A stretch of DNA of 64,000 nt from Symsagittifera roscoffensis (GCF_963678635.1 NW_026970706.1:1-64000), one strand, 5' to 3'; counted from the first letter of the stretch, positions 51,198 through 62,203 are shown. The notes: generated from the letters alone by a model not told the origin. Numbers and translations: made by a program.

Positions 51198-52266
51198 TGC
51201 CCTGGAGTCCAGTTTGGGATCTTTCTCCCTCAGGTAGTCTGCATAAATGTCCAGGTGGACTAGTGAAATGTCGGATGGCTAACTCAAGTTCTTGACCACC
51301 TGGTGTCCGGCGACCGAGATGATGGACATTATCTTCGTCCCTTCCTTCGTCATGCCAAAGGTTCTACCAGATATAACGTTCAGTTTTAGTCCCCGCTTGC
51401 TGGGTTCCTATTTGTCCCCTTTGTCCGTCGTCGCTTTACCCAGAGTATTAAAGTTTTCTCGAAGATCCGTGCTCTCCAGTTCGGACCTTACCCATTGCTC
51501 CACCTCTTTCGTGGCCAGCTTCTGTCTGACATTTTGCAACGCTGTCCTGGCGGCCAGACCGTAATCCACCTTGAGCGGGCTAGCCGACTCTGCCTCCAGG
51601 TTCGAGGCTAACACCTCGTCAGGCAATGTCTTCACCTTCTTAGTTGTAAAGGTGCTCGGTGTCGTGTCCTTTCTCCGAGACTCGGCCTCGTTCATCAGAC
51701 GTGCTCGACTGGCCTTGACACCCGAAAGTGCCTCTTCGTCGCGGGGATGTTTCGCGTCCGCCACCGCATCCCAAAATTGAGTACAATCCGACTTGAAGGG
51801 TCCTTCCAAATTACAGAAGAAGCACCTCGGACCATATTTCATGATGAGCCCTCTAACGTACTCCTCGTGATCCTCATCGGTCGCGTCGACATCGTCGAGA
51901 AAGTAACCTATTACCTTCATGTTCTGTTTATATGCAGAACACGCGGAAACATGATGGTCCATCGAACCACAATTCGCAGACGACCTCTTCTTATCCATGT
52001 CATCGCGAGGTTTGTACCAACTGGAGTTCGCACCAGTGTTTGTCCCGCTGTAGTTACCATAATTGCTGTAACGGTTTTGCGCCCTCGGTTTTATGAGTAA
52101 ATACTCGCGTGACTTCATACGCAAATCATCGGGCGTCGGTACCTGATCAAGTGACAGGGTGAAGTGCGTGGCCAACATCCTTTTCAACTCCTCACTCTTC
52201 ACTCCGTCCATAAACTTCGAGGCAATCGCCAAGTTTCGCTCAGATATTCTCTCGTCGGGGTTGCTT
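51165..52266 (-). repeat. Gag/protease segment of B, copy 1 of a duplication
   Basis: Nearly identical to 53123-54170. Both begin at CCTTGGAGCTCCTGTCG and end at CTCTCGTCGGGGTTGCTT. Copy 2 lacks 54 bases and a few others. Confidence 0.9.
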
Positions 52267-52538
52267 CTTCTCCTAAGCAATTCAAGGTCGTCCAAAAATT
52301 TGTCTATGGACTCGTCGTCCCTTTGACGCCTCTTCTCGAACTTCACCATAGCCTGGTGTCCTTGTACTCCAGAGCCGAAACGATTCAGCAGGATGTCAAA
52401 TATCTTACGAGCGCTGTCCCGTTCGTTGGCCCTCTTCGCCATTACACAATTCAGTGCAGTACCCTCCAAGTTGCTTGTCAGCGCGCTGCACTCTTGTTTC
52501 TTGGAGAGACTCTCTTCCTCGAAGTGCAATTTCATCAC
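51408..52538 (-). pseudogene. Gag of B: capsid-like part, damaged zinc knuckles and tail
   Basis: Aligns with A 32240-31042 and shows Gag as one frame: KFEKRRQRDDESIDKFL runs straight through the position of the A TGA. Both zinc knuckles are damaged: the first Cys is Ser (SANCGSMDHHVSAC) and the His of the second is Pro (CFFCNLEGPFKSDC). The upstream Met (52538) is internal. Confidence 0.8.
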
Positions 52539-52594
52539 TTTTATCCAAGTATCAATGCAGCCGTATGACTCATCTTTGTACGACTTTGGCTAAT

Positions 52595-53122
52595 TCAGTG
52601 TCCTTCTTGACCTCTCTCCTCTCTCGGTTGACTCGAGAGCTTAGTGATGAATGTCTCGAGAGATCTATTCAGAGGCTCAAACATCGAGGCATACATCGTT
52701 GTGTCCTGTGAGACCGTAGTCAGATCTTGCACCGAACTGACTTGTGGCACAAATGGCAACCTTGTCTCTGAAGTAGCATCTGCCTCCGGCGGGACCGGAT
52801 TCGTCCAGCCAGGCCTTGACGGGGCTGCCCTTGGCCGCTCTCTGCTTCTCGATTCGTAGTTTGTTTGGTCTCGAACTTTGATGGGCCCCGGCATGGCTGC
52901 GTGCCCCATCTCCATCATTCGCCTGGCTTGTGCGACTCCCTGGATTGGAACGCTCCTCCCAATTGCTCCCATGTAGGATCTCGTCAAGCTTCCGCATCAT
53001 TAGATCAGATTTGGCATCTTATCTTTCTTCCAGACTAGTCATCGTGTGGGCGTAGGTATTATCATGATCGTTCAACAATCACTCGATCTCTCTTGTCATC
53101 CTAGCCTCTCTTTCCTCTGACT
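52595..53122 (-). pseudogene. Gag of B: N-terminal remnant
   Basis: Contains MFEPLNRSLETFITKL (A: AFEPLNRSLETFLTRL) and a Pro/Arg-rich linker. Between 53000 and 53122 the coiled-coil part of A gag (RMTRE ... MMRKLDEIL) can still be read with two stops. Sequence further 5' in B is absent because the duplicated segment is joined here. Confidence 0.65.
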
Positions 53123-54170
53123 CCTTGGAGCTCCTGTCGTGAGCAGCGCTCGCACTGCCCTGGAGTCCAGTTTGGGATCTTTCTCCCTCAGGTAGTCTGC
53201 ATAAATGTCCAGGTGGACTAATGAAATGTCGGATGGCTAACTCAAGTTCTTGACCACCTGGTGTCCGGCGACCGAGATGATGGACATTATCTTCGCCCCT
53301 TCCTTCGTCATGCCAAAGGTTCTACCAAATATAACGTTCAGTTTTAGTCCCCGCTTGCTGGGTTCCTCTTTGTCCTCTTTGTCCGTCGCTTTACCCAGAG
53401 TATTAAAGTTTTCTCGAAGATCCGTGCTCTCCAGTTCGGACCTTACCCATTGCTCCACCTCTTTCGTGGCCAGCTTCTGTCTGACATTTTGCAACGCTGT
53501 CCTGGCGGCCAGACCGTAATCCACCTTGAGCGGGCTAGCCGACTCTGCCTCCAGGTTCGAGGCTAACACCTCGTCAGGCAATGTCTTCACCTTCTTAGTT
53601 GTAAAGGTGCTCGGTGTCGTGTCCTTTCTCCGAGACTCGGCCTCGTTCATCAGACGTGCTCGACTGGCCTTGACACCCGAAAGTGCCTCTTCGTCGCGGG
53701 GATGTTTCGCGTCCGCCACCGCATCCCAAAATTGAGTACAATCCGACTTGAAGGGTCCTTCCAAATTACAGAAGAAGCACCTCGGACCATATTTCATGAT
53801 GAGCCCTCTAACGTACTCCTCGTGATCCTCATCGGTCGCGTCAACATCGTCGAGAAAGTAGCCTATTGCCTTCATGTTCGCAGACGACCTCTTCTTATCC
53901 ATGTCATCGCGAGGTTTGTACCAACTGGAGTTCGCACCAGTGTTTGTCCCGCTGTAGTTACCATAATTGCTGTAACGGTTTTGTGCCCTCGGTTTTATGA
54001 GTAAATACTCGCGTGACTTCATACGCAAATCATCGGGCGTCGGTACCTGATCAAGTGACAGGGTGAAGTGCGTGGCCAACATCCTTTTCAACTCCTCACT
54101 CTTCACTCCGTCCATAAACTTCGAGGCAATCGCCAAGTTTCGCTCAGATATTCTCTCGTCGGGGTTGCTT
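53123..54170 (-). pseudogene. Second, partial copy of B gag C-terminal region
   Basis: The open frame 54184-53237 gives the gag C-terminal part fused in frame to the start of pol (KIMSIISVAGHQVVKNL), showing how gag and protease meet in an undamaged copy. A 54-base deletion (between ATGTTC and CGCAGACG) removes the whole first zinc knuckle. The 5' junction at 54170 abuts an unrelated protease-like sequence on the other strand. The extra ~5 codons at the start of the frame belong to that neighbour. Confidence 0.85.
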
Positions 54171-54439
54171 ATAGAAGGGAGCACTGGATCATGATGGCTC
54201 GATTGGATAAAGCTTACTATTTTGCTGATTCTTTGGGTCGGAAAAGAACAACTTATTCCTTTCTAACAAAAAAATATCGGCGAATGGTTCCTCCAAAGCT
54301 ACAAAAAACTGATAATTTGTGTGGATTTTACGCAATTTATTCAGCATTTCTTCTTTTTAAATTCTACCAGACAAACTTAAATAATATTCATGATGTGCAT
54401 GTTTTGAATTTTATAAGTAATTTTTACGTAAATTTGTAG
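54171..54439 (+). pseudogene. Fragment resembling a Polinton/Maverick (adenain-like) cysteine protease
   Basis: Starting inside the junction, a + frame reads REHWIMM, then YYFADSLG, a Gln just before the Cys, and DNLCGFYAIYSAFLLF, ending in TAG at 54437-54439. His (HW), Asp (FADSLG), Gln and Cys (LCG) in this order and spacing are those of the C5/C48 cysteine proteases, as in adenovirus maturation protease and the PRO gene of Polintons. Only the C-terminal half (~88 residues) is present. The 5' half is cut off by the B segment, so it cannot be expressed in this form. Alternative: a host or transposon ULP1-like protease exon. Confidence 0.55.
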
Positions 54440-55552
54440 TTTTTTCATTTGTAAGTGTAAATTATGGCAGTAAGTTTACTATACGATGCAGTGATTGATA
54501 TACTTTCTTTGTAATTTAAACTTTTTTCTCAAAAAACTTGACTTTTTTTTCGATGTCTCTGTAGGTTCAGAATAGATTCAGATAGGTAGAAAGTAAAAGT
54601 ATCTAATAAATTTTTATTAGATCAAATTAAACAAATCTTATCGTGTTTTGATTTTTTTCGAAAAAAGTTTTTTGATAAAAATTCCAAGTTTTTGCACAAA
54701 ATCTCTTACCATTGACTTACCATGCACCAAAAAACTAAATACATAACCTTTATTCTACAATCTACACGTAATTAACAATTAATTGTTCCCAATTAGGTAA
54801 CGCGCGCCCAGAATTTTGTGAAAAAATTAGACATTTCCGCACAAAAACCAAAAAAACTACGTTTTTCTTACCATTATCTTACCATCACACAAACCATAAA
54901 ACCCTACCATCGGTATTCCCTATCTTAATACATTGTAGACTCTATACCCAATCTTAATACATAGGTGGCTGACCGGATACTCTATAGCCTATGTTAATAC
55001 ATGGGGGTCTATGTTAACACAATTTGGCGTTAAATATTTTATCAATACTAATCTCCGGATTTTCCAAATGCAAAAAATGGAAAGCGGGCAAAATGAAGCG
55101 CCGACAAAGACATTAAAATTGAGAAAAAAGGACATTTTTTCTACGTTTGCAATGTGAATTATGTCTTTCATGTTTTTTTTCCACGGCAACTGACTACACT
55201 TGTCTTTTTCCTCATATAGTGTGAGGAGTTATACTAACATTAAATGCTATATTGTGAAAGATGAGGGTTCGACACGACACATTGACATTATAGCTCTAAA
55301 ATTACTTCTTTCGTTGTGCCTTTTTCTGTAGGCTCCAAAAACTTTGATACATTTAGTTGAAAAGATGAAAAATTTTCTCGTCTAATATCTGCTCGGAATG
55401 CATGTTTAGACCAAAAAAAAATATAATATATCAAGTCAAGGGAAAAAGATTTTTGTTTCAGTTTTGTTCCACTAAATTTTGGTTCAACTCTGAGTGGCTA
55501 TCGTAATTTTTGAGTTTTTTTTCTGTGATTTATGCTATTTTTGTGTTTTCAG
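54440..55552. other. AT-rich DNA between the protease fragment and the coiled-coil exon
   Basis: No supported gene. A small imperfect array with AATACAT-type units (about 54920-55020, four copies, CTTAATACAT/TGTTAATACAT) is visible. The 3' end is a pyrimidine-rich tract and splice acceptor leading to the exon at 55553. It might be intron or flanking sequence of that gene. Confidence 0.4.
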
Positions 55553-55705
55553 ACAGCCAAAGCGGAACTGGAGGTGCTGTTGAGAAAAAAGGACGACCAG
55601 ATTGGCAATCTAAGCAGAGAGAACAAAGATCTCCAGGATCTGCTCAATATCTGCACATACAGACTCAGACTCCTCAAGGTCACCACAAGGGACGACGAGG
55701 AGTGA
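55553..55705 (+). CDS. Single terminal exon encoding a coiled coil
   Basis: Preceded by TTTTTGTGTTTTCAG, a near-perfect nematode splice acceptor with AG at 55551-55552, then 50 codons in one frame ending in TGA at 55703-55705. The peptide is rich in Leu, Lys, Asp, Glu and Arg with heptad-spaced Leu/Ile (AELEVLL ... IGNLSREN ... LQDLL), a clear coiled coil ending in RDDEE. Composition is far from the AT-rich surroundings (GC-rich, no stops). The upstream exons were not found, so the gene and its function are unknown. Confidence 0.5.
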   Translation, partial: TAKAELEVLLRKKDDQIGNLSRENKDLQDLLNICTYRLRLLKVTTRDDEE

Positions 55706-57208
55706 TGATGCAGTTATGATGTAATAATGACGTCACAATCGAATAGATATATGTGATTGGCCTATTTAATTAGCCTATCACATCAAAGAGAAAAATGTGC
55801 ATAGCGAAACTCCCAAATATAAATGAAATGATTTGAAGTTAAACTCCTTACCTGTCAATAGCCAAAGTGCGCCCATTGTCAACCAATATATTATGAATGA
55901 TGACTCGTTTCAGTCGAGTTTTAGCAATTTTGATCGCGCTTTTACTTTTCCATCCCGCTATCTTGAAATTCTATGTATATAAAAGTTTTTCGGCGTTTAA
56001 TCTGTTATCTCATTTATACTTGACCCATAAAGCTTCAGCATACACGTGAACCTTTATCTTTACAAAAAGAAACTTCTCGTAAAATTTTTTCGAAATGTTT
56101 TTAATTTCTATTTTGTTGTACAGCTTTTGAGTAAACTTCCGTTGAGTTTCTAATTACGATGTCTTTTGTAAACGACTTTTAAATTGAATTCATAAATTGC
56201 TCAAATGTTTGAATATTTGCCGATTATCACAATATAATTTTTTTACTTGTTTTTGTTTAATTAACGCAATGATGTATCAATTATTGAGGGTACGATAGTT
56301 TTTGTACATGCGCGGGTTGACTTCCATAGAAAAAAGTGTTTTTTATACAGTTTCATTATGGAGTGTTTTGAATAAATGCTTATTATACAATTTTCATATA
56401 AAAAAAATGTATGATATGCATTTTTTCATAAGCAAAAACAATTAGCTGTAAAAAATTTTCAATCAGTTTTTTGGTTGCAAACTTGCTTTTGTGCTCAAAT
56501 ATAGTTTTTTGCGAACAAAGAAATTGCATGCAAACTTTCACTTTTTGTGTTTATAACGTAGTCCAGGATGAGTTTATCAACCAAAAAATCCAAAAATCAC
56601 AGAAAAGTGTTTTTCTTTTCGTTTCATCTGCTAAGATAAAAACAAATTTGTAAGAAAAAAAGGCCTTTTTTCCTCAACCACCAAAATTTTCAAACCAAAT
56701 ATTATCTAGCAATATACAAAAAGTTACATTTTTGGTATATAATTCCGTGTGAAAAAGTTTAACTTAACTCCGATGGCAAAAATCAACAAATGCAGTTTAT
56801 CTGCGTGCTAACTGCCAGTTACACTCTGGGCGTTCTCAGACAAAAAATCCAAGTTTAGTGTTTCGGATGAAACACAATGTTTGAAGGCAAAACGCATTTG
56901 TTTTTTTTAAGGAAAAAATGCTTGTCATGCAATTTCATAGTATGGCAAAAGTGCTTATCATACAATTTCATAGTATAAAAAAATTGCTTATTTTGCTATT
57001 TTCATACACTTTCTTTTACATTGTATGAAAGAGTATGTGGAGCATTTTTTTTCATATATGGAAAATGTATGACCAGCAATTTTTGTCAACCCGGGTGATG
57101 CAAAAGGTCAATTTTTTCCGCAGTTTTACTTGAATTTCTGTGTTCATTTCAAATTTTTTCGCTGCATGAATGATAATCTGACGATTATGACGTAAATTAT
57201 CGATAAAT
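55706..57208. other. AT-rich DNA without a gene
   Basis: Holds the possible MITE at 56311-57095, and a short inverted repeat (GTGATTGGC with GCCTATCAC) at about 55753-55783, just after the exon. Otherwise nothing is seen. Confidence 0.5.
56311..57095. mobile_element. Possible non-autonomous element with short terminal inverted repeats
   Basis: CGGGTTGAC at 56313-56321 is matched by its reverse complement at 57085-57093, ~780 bp apart. Inside are repeated ATACAATTT/TTCATA-type blocks in both orientations, in the style of a MITE. No transposase is encoded, and no target-site duplication could be confirmed. Confidence 0.3.
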
Positions 57209-57291
57209 TATCGGCCATTAGTATGACCGAAGATGACCACCGGCAGATTCTCGAGGAACTCGAAAACTTAGGCTGAGGAGGAGGAGGATAG
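57209..57291 (+). pseudogene. 3' end of an upstream copy of element C
   Basis: The last ~20 codons of the C 3' ORF (HHRQILEEL-like, LENLG, stop) and its polypurine tract are repeated here before the 5' LTR, matching 63689-63771. This is not expected upstream of a 5' LTR. Confidence 0.7.
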
Positions 57292-57607
57292 AGGTATAGA
57301 GCTCTGACCTAAGGTTAAAGACTAGTTAAGAACCATAAACGAACTAGTTTAGTTGAAAGTGAACTCACTATAGGTGCAACGTATATTTAGTGGTAGTTAT
57401 GAATTGCCTCGAAGGGGCAATGTGGTGTAGAAGTCACACTATAATTACGTATGCTATCATTTAATGTGGAGCAACCACCAAGGTCAACATTATAGTGAAT
57501 GTCTCTTGCTCACACAGCCAGTGTGTTAGCGTACTTATGAGAATTAAAGTTTACTCTTTTACCTGTTGTTCTTACGAAACCGAAATAGTGCACAGGTATA
57601 TTCTACA
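57292..57607 (+). repeat. 5' LTR of element C
   Basis: 316 bp from AGGTATAGAG to TTCTACA, followed immediately by TGGCGCAG. Compared with the 3' LTR (63772, TGGTATAG) its first base is A where a T is expected. The part visible in both copies is alignable with many differences, so the element is old. Confidence 0.75.
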
Positions 57608-57625
57608 TGGCGCAGCGGAATACGG
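57608..57625 (+). promoter_or_regulatory. Primer binding site of element C
   Basis: TGGCGCAGCGGAATACGG directly follows the LTR. It begins TGG and resembles the TGGCGCAG start of PBSs described in other gypsy elements. The tRNA was not verified. Confidence 0.6.
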
Positions 57626-57726
57626 ATTCGGCCTACCGTGGACTAGAGGTAATCTGGACTGATCCTTCACAGAAACCTCCGGTATCGTGGGAGGAATAGA
57701 CCCAGAGTTTTCAGGTAATTGTCATT

Positions 57727-58478
57727 GCTAAGATTCAAAATGACATTGAAGACTTATTACAAGATAGCGGTTTAGCCGAGAATCCTTACTCAGAACCGGA
57801 GGAAGCGGCGGTGACCGAAGATCAGCAGGCGCGAGCGGATTGTGGGACCTGGAATGCAACGGCCGTAACAATATAGCGAGAAGAAGAAAACCGACTGGCG
57901 GAGGACGGGTGCCGGACGTTGAAATCTAGGATTTTTTGTCCCTGGCGAAACAGGGACAAAGGTATATCACTCAAAAACATTCCTATCGTAAAATAGTCGA
58001 CATGAAGTTTGGAGAATTGTGGACGACTTCGACGGATACGTTTCAAAAAGAGCCAAACGTTACGAATGAGAGATTCGTGTTCTTTGGCCGTAAGCAAAGG
58101 GACAACGAGAGCATGGAAAAGTTCTTTGGGGCATTAAGTGACCTGACCCGAGGGTGCACTTCCGGGGACCCGGAGGCATCGATTGTTCGCGACGTTTTTT
58201 TATTTAATTCAAAAAACGAGCAAGATAAAGAAACAACTTTGCATGGAAACAATGAGCCCGGTGAGGCACTTACTTTTGCAATGCATCGCGGAAGAGTTGA
58301 AATAACCTACAAGCGAGTGGAGGAATCCGACAATTTGGAAAACAGAAAATTAACAGCCGGCCAAATAATACTGGCCCAGCTACGGCAAACTCAGGGGGAG
58401 GGTTTTTTAAGCGCGAACCAGTTGATGGTGTTAATAATCAAGTCCTTGATGAATGTCATAACTGTGGAAACTTGTTAA
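57727..58478 (+). pseudogene. Gag of element C
   Basis: A short frame from about 57727 (DIEDLLQDSGLAENPYSEPEE) ends at a TAG (57873). After a frameshift, 57936-58478 gives a helical, charged Gag-like protein (MKFGELW ... ERFVFFGRKQRDNESMEKFF ... ANQLMV) typical of a retrotransposon gag capsid region. The protein start was not determined because the frames are broken. Confidence 0.65.
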
Positions 58479-58600
58479 ATCCAAATCATAGGAAGCATTG
58501 TAAGGCAAGGAAAACTGTTTGTCATAAATGTTATTGTCGAGGGCATTTTGCGAGGTTCTTTAAGAAATCGTCGTTGAACCAAGTCAAAAATGCGTACAAA
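58450..58600 (+). pseudogene. Nucleocapsid zinc-knuckle remnant of element C
   Basis: The frame reads ECHNCG and CHKCYCRGHFARFF: a C-x2-C-x4-H-x4 pattern whose last Cys is Phe. It lies in another frame from the gag block that overlaps it. A second, Cys/His-containing stretch precedes it. Confidence 0.55.
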
Positions 58601-58689
58601 CTAACACAATTTGAAACGAGTGTCATCATAAAGTGAGAAGAACAGGACAACGAGGAATTTGGAGTTTTCATAAGGGAGGCAATTATGGA

Positions 58690-59110
58690 CATAGAAGGAA
58701 CAGAAAACAGGAAAATGCTGTAAATTGCCATGAGCATTAGCCGGTGGCATACAGAATTCCAGGTAGATTGTGTAAGTCCAATGTCATTTGTTTCGCAAGC
58801 GAAGCTCCACGAGTTGAAGATAAGGGATCGATTCCTGGGGGTCGAAAAAATGTCTAACCAAATCAAGAACGTATTCTAGAGCGCAACGGATGATGTGATT
58901 CGGATCATTGAGAGAATTCTAATCGATGTTGAATCCAACGGTTGGGTGGCTAAGCAAGCTGAATTCTATATAACCGAAGGAGCCAGAGTGTTATCATTGG
59001 AAATAATATCTTGCCAGCCCTCGGAATCGAAGTTTGACAGAAGAGGCCTCGGTTAACGAAGTGGTCAAATACTGCACTGGGACACCAGGGAGAAATTATT
59101 CCTTGATTCA
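58690..59110 (+). pseudogene. Protease remnant of element C
   Basis: A readable strand FQVDCVSPMSFVSQAKL stands where an aspartic protease would have VDTGSPVSF, so Asp is kept but Thr-Gly are lost (Cys-Val). Downstream MSISRW-type and ILIDVES blocks are interrupted by stops. Assignment rests on position and this motif. Confidence 0.45.
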
Positions 59111-59265
59111 ATCTAAGTACATTAATATAATTTTGAGAGATTTCAAGGAATTGTTCGAACGTCAGGGTGCACTAAAAAAAATGTGAGGTGAGGACGCACT
59201 TTCATGAGACACTCCAAGCAATTCAAGTTAAGTGTAAGCGAGTCCCTACACATGTTTTGCCGTAA

Positions 59266-59750
59266 GTGGAGGAGACCATTCAAGAGTTACTCCTGGACGG
59301 GCATATCGTGAAACTCGGCAAGTGTACCGAGGATTGCTTTATATTACACACAGTTTTGACAATGAAACCTGATGGATCGGTTAAATTAGCATTAAATGAA
59401 AAGCTAACTATCACTCAAATCTATCGGAATTGTTACCAGATGCCTCATATGAACGAAGTGGTGGATAACGTAGCATTGGCTATAAGTGGTAATACTAACG
59501 AACTGATATGGTTCTCGAATAAAGACCTGAAATACGCATATTCTCAAATGGCGTTGGATGAAAAATTTAGCCGTCAATGTAATTTCAGCAATGATGGAGG
59601 GAACTTTATGGGTACTTGTAGATTGAGAACCGGGTTTTAAGGTATGGGTGATATGCCTAATTAGTTCCAAAGGGTGTTGGATTCGTTAGTAGGGCCTTTG
59701 CCGGGGGTTCATGTGTATATAGATGATTTTGTGATTGCAGCCAGGGGGCC
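59266..59750 (+). pseudogene. Reverse transcriptase of element C
   Basis: VEETIQELLLDGHIVK, MKPDGSVKLALNEK, RNCYQMPHMNEVVD, NKDLKYAYSQMALDE (first catalytic Asp) and, in the next frame, TGFKGMGDMPN and HVYIDDFVIAA (YIDD box, near 59710). The blocks match Ty3/gypsy RT in order. Frame changes at about 59638 and after 59750 break it. Confidence 0.75.
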
Positions 59751-60480
59751 AGCGGGAATTACGCAACGTATTAAAAGTGTTAAACGATAATAATGAGGCG
59801 GTAAAAAGCTTAAAATGCACAGTGTTTGCAGAGAAAAATGAATGGCTAGCGTTTAAATTGTCAATTACAGGACAGTACCGTTCGAAAGAAATTCGGAATC
59901 CATTCAAAAAAAAGAAGCGACCTGAAAATGTTTCTGACATACGTTCGTTGATTGGATCAATGAATCAATTTATTCGATTAATCCCAAATATGGCGGATGC
60001 AACAATGCCTTTTCGTGATCTTATGAAGAATCATTCAAGGTTGAATGGACCAGTAAACAAGAAAAAGCGTTCGATTTTATGAAAAACACAGTGGGGAAGT
60101 TTGTCTAAAATCATCCTTTTGATGAGCGAAAAGAGTTGGATTTGACGCATCCAAGAGAGGCTTAGGAACTGCCCTGGATCGATTTCATCCTGATGGATGG
60201 AAGCCTGTTTTGTACGCATCTCGGTTTTTGAACAAAGCGGAATTGAAACACAGTTTAAATGTGTGGGCAGTGAGTCACTATCAGAATCATTTGTTTGGGG
60301 CACCGTTCAAAAAAATTAGTGATCACAAAGCATTGTTGTCATGTCTATCAGAAGAAAAAGAAATCCAAAACTACTGAAACACAGTTAATTCGATGGGTTG
60401 ATAGATTTTTGCCATTTGATTATAAATTGAACACATACCAGGAAAACATATGGATTTGGTAGGTTACATTTTTGACAATC
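59735..60480 (+). pseudogene. RT thumb and RNase H of element C
   Basis: Frame 59735-60082 has the thumb (SLIGSMNQFIRLIPNMAD), typical of gypsy RT. Another frame from about 60130 gives FDASKRGLGTAL (RNase H Asp), YASRFLNKAE and ISDHKALLS. HIPGKHMDLV at 60430 marks the end of RNase H. Several stops intervene. Confidence 0.7.
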
Positions 60481-61129
60481 AGTGGGACAAGCTGCACTTG
60501 TCCCGGAATTAGAATGAAAATTTTTGTCTTTGCACAAATAAGAGAAATTATTTGGTTTATTGGACCGGCCGCAAGCGGATGCTCACGGCCGAATGACGTC
60601 ATGACAGAAACTTAGACTGAACAAGAGTTACGCAGTCGGAAAGAATGTGCTGCTAAGACACTTATTAAAGCTTTCAAAAATTGTCATTTGATCAGAGTTT
60701 ATGCTAACAACCACTAAAGAACGGAGAGCTGTAAAAACTGCAAATTAGTTAATCTTTTTGAAAGGGCAAGTCAACATATTTCCAACAAACCGAGTACCCA
60801 AGGGGATGGACCTCGGGAGAATCCTGTGCTAAAATAACACACTACGATGTCGTCAAGACAGCCGAAGGCTGAGTCGCGCGTTATTTCATTGTTTGATTGG
60901 TCTGAATTCTTTGATTCAGGGATTATTTCGATTTTAACTAAAGCTGACGAAATACTTAGTTGTAATATTGATGCTCTAAAAGAGCGTAATTATTCCGCAA
61001 TTAAGAAACTTGGCGAACATTTCAGTTATTATGCTTCAAGACTTCGAACTACATTCTGTTTATAAAAGATAAAATGGTCATACTACAGCAATTGCGGGAT
61101 TCAATTATGGCTTGATTACATAGATGGCA
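60481..61129 (+). other. Poorly conserved pol segment between RNase H and integrase of element C
   Basis: Frames are short and interrupted. 60847-61065 gives an open frame of 72 codons (SLFDWSEFFDSGI ... HFSYYASRL) that may be the linker leading to the integrase. No motif is certain. Confidence 0.35.
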
Positions 61130-61995
61130 TGCCGAACTGTTGAAGATGAGGGACGCGGTAAAAAGTTATTTCTCCTGGCCACACATGAATCGCCAGATAC
61201 AATTAACCGCAGCGCATTGCAAGGAGTGCATTAAACCGGGTAAGAATTTAAAACCGGTAATACCTAGTACGGAGGTTGCACAGATGAACTTAATAGAGGA
61301 ACCAAATCAAAAGTTCAAGTGGATTTTTTAGGACATCTACCTGCCAATTAGCGCGCAAATAAGTACCTGTTGTGTTTGTCGGATTTCGAAATTCCCGACG
61401 GTTTAAGTAACGACGCGTACTTCGGCAACGGTTATCAGTGAATTCTTGGAAAATTACATTACTCTAAACGCCATACCGCGGGTGATCCGAACAGATCAAC
61501 CATCGGACTTTGTAGCTAAATCAATTAGAGAGTTTTGTAGAGAAAAAAGTATACAATTGTTTTTTTTTGCCAGCGGGAAGGCATCGAGCTGCGGGTTTGG
61601 CGGGGAGATGTATCCGAAAAATTTGGGAAAGGCTAATGGCTTCTTTTTTCCAGAGCCCAAGGCCAAGTTTGCGCGTAATGATAAGTGAAATACTCTACAA
61701 CCTTCGTACTATGATTTATCAATCGTCGAGTTGTACTCCGTTGGAGGCACAATTTGGGCGTAAACCAAATACGACTTGGGATTCGAGTACTCGCGCCAAG
61801 TTAACTGATAACATAACATGGAAATTTGTGTTGTTTTCTCTAGATCGTATTAAGAAGATGTTTACCGTAAAGATCATGCAGGATTACGGCAAACCGGATG
61901 ACGCGACAAACATGGGGACGTACGATCGTATAAAGCTCCCGTTGGAACCGGGAATGTCAGTTCCAAAATCGGCAGAGGAAGCAACAAGTGCATAA
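61130..61995 (+). pseudogene. Integrase of element C
   Basis: H2C2-type start (KMRDAVKSYFSWPHMNRQI ... HCKECIKPGK), catalytic strand VDFLGHLP (Asp) interrupted by a stop, IRTDQPSDFVAKS (second Asp), then GLAGRCIRKIWERL, where the usual Glu of GLVER is Gly. The C-terminal region has CTPLEAQFGRKPNT, a gypsy-family signature. Three frames are involved. It is catalytically dead. Confidence 0.7.
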
Positions 61996-62203
61996 GTGTG
62001 ATCTCTCCGTAAGTTTAGGTGGCTGGGCCGAAGAAGCCGGCGGTTTGAAAGCAGTTTCTCCTTCAGGCACTGCAAACCTACGTGGAGTACAAACCGATTG
62101 GGTTACACAAAAAACAGCGGCGTTGGCTGCTTCTAAACAGAGTGGAAAACAACTTTCTAGGTCGGGGTCAGATCAGACCAGTGGAACTGCGTAGGATCCG
62201 ATT

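Larger units (their letters stand above)
8861..53122 (-). mobile_element. Element B: old giant Ty3/gypsy-like retrotransposon, interrupted by element A
   Basis: On the - strand it reads gag (53122-51408), protease (51197-50760), RT/RNase H (49905-48326), integrase (46641-44150), ORF3 (43672-37930, then 13385-10554), a 3' UTR, PPT and 3' LTR (9745-8861). Element A (13386-37929) sits inside its ORF3. The 5' LTR, leader and N-terminal part of gag are missing. The 5' end is rearranged: a second copy of a gag/protease segment is joined at 53123. Every ORF is broken by stops or frameshifts, and several catalytic or zinc-binding residues are lost. Its coding and terminal sequences place it in the same family as A. 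Confidence 0.85.
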
